From positions 9,709 through 73,708 of the forward strand of contig DJUX01000030.1 in NCBI GenBank assembly GCA_002440665.1: a stretch of DNA of 64,000 nucleotides, written 5' to 3'. Below are positions 58,081 through 64,000 of this stretch, one piece after another. The notes below the pieces were generated by a model, which saw nothing but the letters and a program-made list of their open reading frames with translations, had not been told where the DNA came from and made no database searches. The stretch comes from Dechloromonas sp. UBA6271 (lineage in GTDB: Bacteria > Pseudomonadota > Gammaproteobacteria > Burkholderiales > Rhodocyclaceae). Made by a program: the position numbers and the translations under genes. Positions within the stretch are counted from its first letter, which is position 1. Every line of letters begins with the position of its first letter.

Positions 58081-59391
58081 TCAGGCCTCTTCCAGTTCGC
58101 GGCTGGCCGGCACGGCCTTGCCCTGCCACGGCGCACGAACGCCCAGGCCATTGACGACGCGCAGTGCCGATTTCAGACCGTCCTCGTGGAAGCCGTAGCT
58201 GCCCCAGGCGCCAGCCAGCCAGATGCCGTTTTCGCCCTGAACACCAGCCAGCTTCTGTTGCGCGGCGATGGCCGGGCCGTCGAAGATCGGGTGGGCGTAA
58301 TCGAACTCGGCGATGACCTTGGCCGGGTCCGGCTCACGCGCCGGGTTCAGGGTGACGACGACCGGGGTCGTGAACGGCAGCGGCTGCAGCTTGTTGATCA
58401 GGTAGGAAACGCCGACAGGCTGCTCGCCGGGCTCGCCGCTGCCGGCAAAGTAGTTCCACGCCGACCACAGTTTTTCATCGCGCGGCAGCAGCGCACGGTC
58501 GGTATGCAGCACGGCGCGGTTGGGCTGATAGCGGATAGCCGATAAAACCTCACGCTGTGCCTCGCTCGCGGATGAGGCGAGGATGGCCAAGGCCTGGTCG
58601 CTGTGGCAGGCCATCACCACCTGGTCGAAATTCTCGCTGCCGCCGGCATGGGTGACGCGTAGGCCGCCGGCTTCGCGAGCCACGGCACGGACCGGGCAGG
58701 CGAGGCGAACGTCGTCGAGTTGCCCGACGATCTTGCGCACGTATTCGCGGCCGCCACCCTTCACCGTCCGCCACAGCGGCCTGTCGAAAACCTGCAGCAG
58801 GCCGTGGTTCGAGCAGAACCGGATGAAGGTGGCGAGCGGCATGTCGAGCATCTGGCCGGTCGGGCAGGACCAGATGGCGGCGGCCATCGGCAGCAGATAC
58901 CAGTCCGAAAAGGCCGCGGAATAGCGGCCCGCGGCCAGGAAGTCGCACAGGCTGCGCTGGTTGTCCGGGTGCGTCGCCAGCCAGGCCATGCTCTCGCGGT
59001 TGAAGCGCAGGATGTCGGAAAGCATGGCCCAGAACTCGCGGCGAACCAGGTTGCGCTTCTGCCCGAAAACGGTCGCCAAGTTGCTGCCGGCCCATTCGAG
59101 ATCGGGATTCTCCAGGCTGACGGCGAAGGACATTTCGGTGTCGACACTGTCGACACCGAGCAGCGCAAACAGGGCGATCAGGTTCGGATAAGTCTTTTCG
59201 TTGAAGACCAGGAAGCCGGTATCGACCGGGTGCGTCTTGCCTTCCAGCGTCACGTCGACCGTATTGGTGTGGCCGCCGAGATAGGCGCCGGCCTCGAACA
59301 GCGTCACCTCATGCCGCCGGCAGAGCAGCCAGGCGGACGCCAGCCCGGAGATGCCGGCACCGACGACGGCAATGCGTTGCTTCCTGTCCAT
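58081..59391 (-). CDS. amine-oxidase-like FAD flavoprotein (COG2907 type)
   Basis: A 436-residue flavoprotein with the N-terminal dinucleotide loop IAVVGAGISGLASAWLLCRRHEVTLFEAGAYLGGHTNTV. Family segments include VDTGFLVFNEKTYPNLIALF, FDRPLWRTVKGGGREYVRKI, and the C-terminal GIWLAGAWGSYGFHEDGLKSALRVVNGLG FAD-binding motif. It is of the group conserved with DUF1365 and cyclopropane-synthase-like proteins, probably a fatty-acyl-modifying oxidoreductase/desaturase. It starts 9 nt after folE2. Confidence 0.93.
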   Translation of the reverse strand: MDRKQRIAVVGAGISGLASAWLLCRRHEVTLFEAGAYLGGHTNTVDVTLEGKTHPVDTGFLVFNEKTYPNLIALFALLGVDSVDTEMSFAVSLENPDLEWAGSNLATVFGQKRNLVRREFWAMLSDILRFNRESMAWLATHPDNQRSLCDFLAAGRYSAAFSDWYLLPMAAAIWSCPTGQMLDMPLATFIRFCSNHGLLQVFDRPLWRTVKGGGREYVRKIVGQLDDVRLACPVRAVAREAGGLRVTHAGGSENFDQVVMACHSDQALAILASSASEAQREVLSAIRYQPNRAVLHTDRALLPRDEKLWSAWNYFAGSGEPGEQPVGVSYLINKLQPLPFTTPVVVTLNPAREPDPAKVIAEFDYAHPIFDGPAIAAQQKLAGVQGENGIWLAGAWGSYGFHEDGLKSALRVVNGLGVRAPWQGKAVPASRELEEA

Positions 59392-59400
59392 GATTTTTCC

Positions 59401-60201
59401 TTACTCGTTGCAGCCGTACAACTCGGCATAGGCCGAGTGGTTGTGGATCGACTCGAAGTTCTCCGAAGCCACTTTCCATTTGGCAATGCGCGGCTCGTTC
59501 ATCATGCGCAGGGCGATGTCGCGCACCAGGTCCTCGACGAACTTGGGGTTGTCGTAGGCGCGCTCGGTGACCCACTTTTCGTCCGGCCGCTTGAGCAGCC
59601 CGAAGACCTCGCAGGACGCCTCCTCCTCGGCCAGGCGCACCAGCTCCTCGATGCTCATCGACGAACGCAGGTTCGCTTCCAGCGTGATGTGCGAGCGCTG
59701 GTTGTGCGCACCGTATTCGGAAATCTTCTTCGAACACGGGCACAGGCTGGTGACCGGCGCGACGACGCGTAGCGTCAGGCTGGCGGCCTCGCCTTCCGGC
59801 TGATCGACGATCAGTGTCGCGTCGTAATCGAGCAGGCTGTCGACGCCCGACACCGGCGCCGTCTTGCGGATGAAATAAGGAAACGCCAGTTCGATGCGCC
59901 CGCTGCGCGCATCCAGCCGCAACAGCATTTCCTCGAGCATGCGGAAGACGCCGTCGTGGGTCAGCGCCCCGCGGCGCGCCTCTAGCAACTCGACGAAACG
60001 CGACATGTGGGTACCCTTGACCTGGGGTGGCAGGCCGACGGTCATCGCCAGCGTGGCGACGGTCGCAACCGGCTCACCGCTGGCGCCTTCGATCTGCAGC
60101 GGGTAGCGCAGGCCTTTGACCCCAACCTTCTGGATGGCCAGGCTGCGGGTGTCTGCGGTCGACTGCACATCCGGCAGAAAAATGTGTTCGGGTGCGTTCA
60201 T
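59401..60201 (-). CDS. folE2: GTP cyclohydrolase FolE2 (type IB)
   Basis: FolE2 converts GTP to 7,8-dihydroneopterin triphosphate, the first step of folate and pterin synthesis, and can work with metals other than zinc. The 266-residue protein shows DVQSTADTRSLAIQKVGVKGLRYPL, GTHMSRFVELLE, VTSLCPCSKKISEYGAHNQRSHITL (the conserved CPCSK metal-ligand cysteine and HNQR) and the C-terminal ENFESIHNHSAYAELYG. Its presence inside this operon, not near fol genes, suggests extra pterin supply under light or oxidative stress, for example for a photolyase antenna; that is inference. Confidence 0.95.
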   Translation of the reverse strand: MNAPEHIFLPDVQSTADTRSLAIQKVGVKGLRYPLQIEGASGEPVATVATLAMTVGLPPQVKGTHMSRFVELLEARRGALTHDGVFRMLEEMLLRLDARSGRIELAFPYFIRKTAPVSGVDSLLDYDATLIVDQPEGEAASLTLRVVAPVTSLCPCSKKISEYGAHNQRSHITLEANLRSSMSIEELVRLAEEEASCEVFGLLKRPDEKWVTERAYDNPKFVEDLVRDIALRMMNEPRIAKWKVASENFESIHNHSAYAELYGCNE

Positions 60202-60229
60202 GTCTTGCTCCTGTCTCGGTCAGCGATGC

Positions 60230-60787
60230 TCATTTCAGGAATTCGTCGATCTTTTTCAGCAGGTCCTTGTCATCCGGCTTGGTGAAACTGGAATAGGCGA
60301 CGACCTGCGTCGCATCGCGGTTGATCAGGTACTTGTGGAAGTTCCACTTCGGCTTGCTGTCGGTGATCTGTGCCAGCTTCACGTAGAAGGGGTTGGCGTC
60401 CTTGCCCTTGACCACCGTCTTGCCGACCATCGGAAACTCAACGCCATAGGTCAGCCGGCAGAAATCGGCAATTTCCTTCTCGCTGCCCGGCTCCTGTTCG
60501 CCGAAATCGTTGGACGGAAAGCCGAGCACGACCAGCCCCTTGTCCTTCAGCCGAGCGTAGAGCTTTTCCAGGCCGTCATACTGGGATGTAAAACCGCAGT
60601 AGCTGGCGGTATTGACGACCAGGATCACCTTGCCGGCGTACTGGCACAGCGGCACCGGCTTGCCGTCCTGCAGGCTGGGGAAAGTATGGTCGAGCAGCGC
60701 CGGGCAGGCGCCGGCCGCGGACAGCGGCACCATACCGGCAGTGAGCAACCCGGCGATGCCGAGCCAGCGCTTGAGGATAGCGGTCAT
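60230..60787 (-). CDS. secreted glutathione-peroxidase-family protein, first gene of LitR-linked operon
   Basis: A 185-residue thioredoxin-fold peroxidase. A signal peptide (LKRWLGIAGLLTAGMVPLSAAGA) precedes the core. The peroxidatic cysteine is in VNTASYCGFTSQYDGLEKLY, the tetrad Gln/Trp/Asn elements are in GFPSNDFGEQEPG and KWNFHKYLINRD. Ending ...LLKKIDEFLK is usual for the family. Most bacterial members use thioredoxin rather than glutathione. The ATG at 60787 has AAGGAG six nt upstream. It is the first gene of the minus-strand operon and is divergent from the litR-type gene. Confidence 0.92.
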   Translation of the reverse strand: MTAILKRWLGIAGLLTAGMVPLSAAGACPALLDHTFPSLQDGKPVPLCQYAGKVILVVNTASYCGFTSQYDGLEKLYARLKDKGLVVLGFPSNDFGEQEPGSEKEIADFCRLTYGVEFPMVGKTVVKGKDANPFYVKLAQITDSKPKWNFHKYLINRDATQVVAYSSFTKPDDKDLLKKIDEFLK

Positions 60788-60803
60788 GTTCAACTCCTTC
60801 AAT

Positions 60804-60820
60804 GTTTGTCCTGGACAAAC
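60804..60820. promoter_or_regulatory. 17-bp palindrome, putative LitR operator 1
   Basis: GTTTGTCCTGGACAAAC is a perfect inverted repeat about a central T. It covers the -35 of the proposed litR promoter and lies just downstream of the proposed start site of the opposite operon, where a bound repressor would block both. Confidence 0.7.
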
Positions 60821-60840
60821 AGGACGTTTGTTCGTAAGAT
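60812..60840 (+). promoter_or_regulatory. putative promoter of the litR-type gene
   Basis: TGGACA (60812-60817, 5/6) and TAAGAT (60835-60840, 4/6) with a 17-nt spacer. The -10 shares five bases with the -10 of the opposite promoter. Confidence 0.5.
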
Positions 60841-60864
60841 AGGCATCATTAAGCAGATTGTCAA
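60836..60864 (-). promoter_or_regulatory. putative promoter of the LitR-linked operon
   Basis: Minus-strand TTGACA (60864-60859, perfect -35) and TATCTT (60841-60836, 4/6) with a 17-nt spacer. A GTTTGTCT half-site (60867-60874) adjoins its -35. Confidence 0.65.
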
Positions 60865-60877
60865 CGGTTTGTCTAAC

Positions 60878-60894
60878 ATTTGTTCAGGACAAAT
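60878..60894. promoter_or_regulatory. 17-bp near-palindrome, putative LitR operator 2
   Basis: ATTTGTTCAGGACAAAT matches operator 1 except at four positions and is palindromic but for one pair. It touches the ATG of the litR-type gene and contains its AGGA ribosome-binding element. Its centre is 74 bp from that of operator 1, close to seven helical turns. Confidence 0.65.
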
Positions 60895-61800
60895 ATGAAT
60901 CCTCCTGGTTTCAACATTGCCGCCGTCGAGCGCGACACAGGGCTGTCAAAGGATGTTCTCCGCGTCTGGGAACGCCGCTACGGCTTTCCCGTGCCGGATC
61001 GTGACGTCAACGGCGAGCGCCTTTACCCGGCAGACCAGGTGGAGCGCCTGCGCCTGATCAAGCGACTGATGGATCAAGGCCACCGCCCGGGCAAGCTGAT
61101 AGCGGCGCCCGCCGAAGAGCTGACCGCGCTGGCGCCGCGTCGTTCCCGCCGCGCCGAAAGCGCAGCGCCGACCGACGCTAGCGGCCTCACCGACCTGCAG
61201 GCGCTGATTAAGCAGCACGATGCCGCCGGCTATCTGCAAGCGATGCAGCAACGCCTCGCCCGCCAGGGCCTGCAGCGTTTTGTCCAGGACACCGTGGCGC
61301 CGCTCACCCGGCAGGTCGGCGAAGCCTGGGAGGACGGCAGCTTCGAAGTTTTCGAGGAGCATTTGTTTACCGAGCTGACCAAGCGCCTGCTACGCCAGGC
61401 CATCGCCGCCCTGCCGTCCGGATCGCGCGGTCCGCGCGTGCTGCTGACCAGCGTGCCGGACGAACCGCACATCCTCGGTCTGCTGATGGCCGAAGCCCTG
61501 CTCGCGCTGGAGGGTGCCGAGTGCATTCCGCTCGGCACCCAGATGCCGCTGCTCGAAATCGGCCGCGCCGCCGCGGCACACCGCGCCGACATCGTCGGCC
61601 TGTCCTTCTCGATTGCCTTCCCGCAGCGCCAGATTCCCGGCCTGTTGCAGCAACTGCGCCTGATTCTGCCGACCGCTGTAGAACTGTGGGCCGGCGGCGC
61701 TGGCATCCTGCGGACACCGCAGATGGAAGGCATCCTGAAACTCGACACCTTCGACGCGGCCATCGCGGCACTGGCCGACTGGCGCGCCAATCACCCTTGA
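60895..61800 (+). CDS. litR: LitR/CarH-type B12-dependent MerR photoreceptor
   Basis: A 301-residue regulator with an N-terminal MerR helix-turn-helix (FNIAAVERDTGLSKDVLRVWERRYGFPVPDRDVNGERLYPADQVERLRLIKRLMDQG). A linker leads to a four-helix B12-binding cap carrying the light-sensing W-x9-EH motif (Trp145, Glu155-His156). The B12-binding Rossmann domain follows with the E-x-H-x-x-G loop (DEPHILG, His192). In this family adenosylcobalamin-bound tetramers repress in the dark and light releases them. It is divergent from the ten-gene operon, with palindromes in between. The ATG at 60895 abuts operator 2; an earlier start at 60880 would put the operator inside the gene. No LOV or other photosensor gene is seen nearby. 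Confidence 0.9.
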   Translation: MNPPGFNIAAVERDTGLSKDVLRVWERRYGFPVPDRDVNGERLYPADQVERLRLIKRLMDQGHRPGKLIAAPAEELTALAPRRSRRAESAAPTDASGLTDLQALIKQHDAAGYLQAMQQRLARQGLQRFVQDTVAPLTRQVGEAWEDGSFEVFEEHLFTELTKRLLRQAIAALPSGSRGPRVLLTSVPDEPHILGLLMAEALLALEGAECIPLGTQMPLLEIGRAAAAHRADIVGLSFSIAFPQRQIPGLLQQLRLILPTAVELWAGGAGILRTPQMEGILKLDTFDAAIAALADWRANHP

Positions 61801-61949
61801 ACACTGGTTTTCGGGCCACCCGCACCCGCTGCTGACCGACTTCGGCCTGGCCGGCAAGGCATCTGGCAACCAGCCAGCATGCGGAAAGACTACGAGAAAA
61901 CATCAAGGCGCTCTAAAATAGTGCGTTGCAATCTTGTCATAATTCCGCC

Positions 61950-62438
61950 ATGACCTACGCCGCCCCCGCCTTCGAAGCGAAAATCTGCCCGCCCGACCGG
62001 TTGACCGCAACAGCCGCCCGCCTGGCGCGGCCGCTGGTGTTCACCAACGGCTGCTTCGACATCCTGCATCGCGGCCATGTCACCTACCTGGCGCAGGCCG
62101 CCGCACTCGGCGTCAGCATGGTGGTGGCGCTCAACAGCGATGCCTCGGTCAAGCGTCAGGGCAAAGGTGACGATCGCCCGGTCAACTCGCTGGAAGACCG
62201 CCTGGCGGTGATGGCCGCACTCGGCTGCGTGTCGCTGGTCACCTGGTTCGACGAAGATACCCCGCTGCAGCGCATTCTTGAATGTCGGCCGGAGATCCTG
62301 GTCAAGGGTGGCGACTGGCCGGTGGACAGGATCGTCGGCGGCGGCGAAGTGAGCGGCTGGGGTGGAACGGTGCACTCCATCCCCTTCATCCACCAGAAAT
62401 CGACGACGGCGCTGCTCGAAAAGATTCGCCGCCTGTAA
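61950..62438 (+). CDS. rfaE2: D-glycero-beta-D-manno-heptose 1-phosphate adenylyltransferase (RfaE2)
   Basis: A nucleotidyltransferase making ADP-heptose for lipopolysaccharide core. The 162-residue protein has the cytidylyltransferase-type motif VFTNGCFDILHRGHVTYLAQAA, SMVVALNSDASVKRQGKGDDRPVN, and the C-terminal FIHQKSTTALLEKIRRL. It is the stand-alone adenylyltransferase half; the kinase half (RfaE1) is not next to it. I used the ATG at 61950; an upstream TTG at 61926 is possible. The ribosome-binding site is weak. A copy of the GTTGACCGCAACA motif lies in its 5' coding part. Confidence 0.93.
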   Translation: MTYAAPAFEAKICPPDRLTATAARLARPLVFTNGCFDILHRGHVTYLAQAAALGVSMVVALNSDASVKRQGKGDDRPVNSLEDRLAVMAALGCVSLVTWFDEDTPLQRILECRPEILVKGGDWPVDRIVGGGEVSGWGGTVHSIPFIHQKSTTALLEKIRRL

Positions 62439-62459
62439 CGCTCAACTCATGGTTCCCGG

Positions 62460-63572
62460 ATGACCACGCCCAGCGAGACCTCGACCGAACACCTGTTGCA
62501 GTCACATCAGCGCGCCAAGGTTTTTGTCGCCATCGGCGTTCCCATCCTGAGCCTTTGCGGGCTTTTGGCCGTAAGCAATCGCGAGTGGCCACTGGTGGCG
62601 TTGATCGTCGTCAGTGTCGCCTTGATCAGCTGCAGCCATCTGGCGCTGATGCGCGGCTCGACCCGGGCTTCGAGCGTCTGGCCGGCCTTGATCGCCTATA
62701 GCAGCCTGCTGATCTACCTGGTCGCCTATTCCGGCACCGAGCACGCCCGCGCCCTGTGGTTCTTCTCGCTGCCGATCGTTGCGGTGATGATGCTCCCGCC
62801 GCGCCAGGGTGCCATCTGGGCCGGCATTGCCATCGCCATGGCGACCGGCATCATGCTGCTCGGCGGCCCCGATTTCGGCACCAGTGCCTATTCGCCCAGC
62901 TTCGCCATCCGCTTCGTCATTACCGCCATCCTGATTTCAGTCGGCATGTTCTGGTCGGAAGTCGCGCTGCGCCGCTACCAGGAAGAAACCGCGGCACAGA
63001 AAGCGGCGACCCAGGCCGAAAGCGCCCGCCTGAAAGCCGAGATCGCGCGGCGCATCGCGCTGGAACAGGATCTGCGCATCCTCGCCAGCACCGACGCCCT
63101 GACCGGCCTGGTCAACCGACGCGCCTTCATGGAACGCTTCGCGCACGAGTTGGCGCGCAGCCAGCGGCACGGGCCGGCGCCGACGCTGCTCATCCTCGAC
63201 ATCGACCATTTCAAGAAGATCAACGACTTACACGGGCACCCGTCGGGCGACGCCGTGCTCGCCCACTTGGCGCAACTGCTGAAGGCCAGCCTGCGCAACC
63301 TGGACATCGTCGGGCGCATCGGCGGCGAGGAATTCGCCGTCGTCCTGGTCGAAACCAATGCGGCAATGGCGGAACCAGTGATCGACCGCCTGCTCGAGCG
63401 CATCAGGGAAACCACGGTCACCCTGAGCGACGGCCAGCCACTGCAATTCACGGCCAGCATCGGCAGTACCGAAATTCTCTGGGGCGACACCATCGACACC
63501 GCCATCCAGCGCGCCGACGAAGCGCTCTACACGGCCAAGAACACCGGCCGCAACCGCCACTGCCAGCGCTAA
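62460..63572 (+). CDS. membrane-bound diguanylate cyclase (GGDEF)
   Basis: A 370-residue protein with an N-terminal sensor region of about six membrane spans (residues ~20-170), a short coiled coil (EETAAQKAATQAESARLKAEIARRIALEQDLRILAS) and a GGDEF domain. It begins TDALTGLVNRRAF and has the active-site loop RIGGEEFAVVL, so it should be catalytically active, making c-di-GMP. An inhibitory RxxD site is not obvious five residues before the GGEEF. The upstream gene is rfaE2, 21 nt away. Confidence 0.93.
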   Translation: MTTPSETSTEHLLQSHQRAKVFVAIGVPILSLCGLLAVSNREWPLVALIVVSVALISCSHLALMRGSTRASSVWPALIAYSSLLIYLVAYSGTEHARALWFFSLPIVAVMMLPPRQGAIWAGIAIAMATGIMLLGGPDFGTSAYSPSFAIRFVITAILISVGMFWSEVALRRYQEETAAQKAATQAESARLKAEIARRIALEQDLRILASTDALTGLVNRRAFMERFAHELARSQRHGPAPTLLILDIDHFKKINDLHGHPSGDAVLAHLAQLLKASLRNLDIVGRIGGEEFAVVLVETNAAMAEPVIDRLLERIRETTVTLSDGQPLQFTASIGSTEILWGDTIDTAIQRADEALYTAKNTGRNRHCQR

Positions 63573-63578
63573 ACCGCC

Positions 63579-64000
63579 TTACAGCACGACCTGGGTGCCG
63601 AGTTCGACGACGCGGTTGCTGGGAATCTTGAAGAAAGCCGTCGCCGAACCGGCGTTGCGGAACATGGCGACGAAAATCTTCTCGCGCCAGAAGGCCATGT
63701 CCGAACCCAGCCGGGGAATCAGCGTCTCGCGGCCGATGAAGTAGGAAGTATCCAGCGGGTTGAATTCCAGCCCGGCTTCCGCGCACATCGACAGCGCCAG
63801 CGGAATGTCGGGATCGTCCTTGAAGCCGTACTGGATGACCACGCTCCAGAAGTTTTCGCGCAGTTCGTGGACCTCGACGCGATCGATATCCGGCACGAAC
63901 GGCACGTCGTAGAACTGGGCGGAGACCAGCACCACCCGCTCGTGCAGCACCTTGTTGTGCATCAGGTTATGCAGCAGCGCGTGCGGCACGCCCTTGGGAT
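63579..64000 (-). CDS. kup: Kup potassium uptake transporter (partial, C-terminal part)
   Basis: The final ~140 residues of a KUP/HAK/KT transporter, cut by the window's right edge. The visible sequence GVPHALLHNLMHNKVLHERVVLVSAQFYDVPFVPDIDRVEVHELRENFWSVVIQYGFKDDPDIPLAL and the end SYFIGRETLIPRLGSDMAFWREKIFVAMFRNAGSATAFFKIPSNRVVELGTQVVL are typical of the cytosolic C-terminal domain of Kup. The membrane part lies outside the window. It is convergent with the diguanylate cyclase gene, only 6 nt apart. Confidence 0.95.
   Translation of the reverse strand, partial: PKGVPHALLHNLMHNKVLHERVVLVSAQFYDVPFVPDIDRVEVHELRENFWSVVIQYGFKDDPDIPLALSMCAEAGLEFNPLDTSYFIGRETLIPRLGSDMAFWREKIFVAMFRNAGSATAFFKIPSNRVVELGTQVVL

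Noticed and set aside
1..64000. CRISPR arrays, tRNA genes, insertion sequences, prophage or integrative element boundaries
   Set aside because: I saw no regular spaced repeats, cloverleaf sequences, transposase-like proteins or terminal repeats anywhere in the window.

Overview
The window is GC-rich, densely coding chromosomal DNA from a betaproteobacterium, most likely a Rhodocyclales member of the Dechloromonas/Azonexus type. This rests on recognisable protein families and gene order (dcw cluster with dciA and M23 neighbours, napDABC, infA with a TTG start, rsmI-yraN-diaA-dolP). I could not run a search to confirm the genus. I see no tRNA, rRNA operon, CRISPR array, insertion sequence or prophage. 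The only structural RNA is RNase P RNA.

Layout. 1-1.5 kb: truncated M23 peptidase, a DciA-like protein and a small membrane protein. 1.5-19 kb: a complete division and cell-wall operon on the minus strand (mraZ-rsmH-ftsL-ftsI-murE-murF-mraY-murD-ftsW-murG-murC-ddl-ftsQ-ftsA-ftsZ, then lpxC). Eleven consecutive junctions overlap by 1 or 4 nt, and a MraZ-type operator lies upstream. 19-22 kb: dsbC, a UbiH-type hydroxylase, a small disordered protein and HU. 22-26 kb: periplasmic nitrate reductase napDABC behind an FNR-type box. 26-28.6 kb: ahpC-ahpF behind an OxyR-type site. 28.6-31.4 kb: an oxidative-stress-like operon (lipoprotein, ECF sigma factor, anti-sigma factor, periplasmic catalase-family peroxidase) with its own ECF-type promoter. 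31.4-38.7 kb: a methyltransferase, then an OprB-type porin, a 1342-residue NRPS-like protein of the epsilon-poly-lysine-synthetase architecture, and a phosphopantetheinyl transferase overlapping it. 38.8-39.2 kb: rnpB. 39.4-45.2 kb: transglutaminase-like protein, infA, Lrp-family regulator, leuA and four small envelope proteins. 45.2-50 kb: a DUF3025 protein, pyrC, rsmI, yraN, a HIRAN protein, diaA and dolP. 50-52.7 kb: a potassium channel with a partner membrane protein, and an FMN reductase. 52.7-61.8 kb: a ten-gene minus-strand operon divergent from a LitR/CarH-type B12-dependent MerR photoreceptor. 61.9-64 kb: rfaE2, a diguanylate cyclase and a truncated Kup transporter.

The two most interesting systems are: (a) the single-module NRPS whose C-terminal half is three tandem ~245-residue membrane/left-handed-beta-helix units, packaged with a porin and a PPTase, suggesting synthesis of a homo-oligomeric or modified amino acid product at the membrane; and (b) the LitR-controlled operon (glutathione peroxidase, FolE2, amine-oxidase-like flavoprotein, DUF1365, cyclopropane-synthase-like methyltransferase, chalcone-isomerase-fold protein, transporter, DUF3833, SDR, NTF2-like). 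Its divergent promoters share -10 bases and sit between two near-identical 17-bp palindromes. A third, genome-scale signal is a short dispersed motif, GTYGACCGCAR, seen 18 times on both strands from 10.8 to 62 kb, including three non-coding copies.
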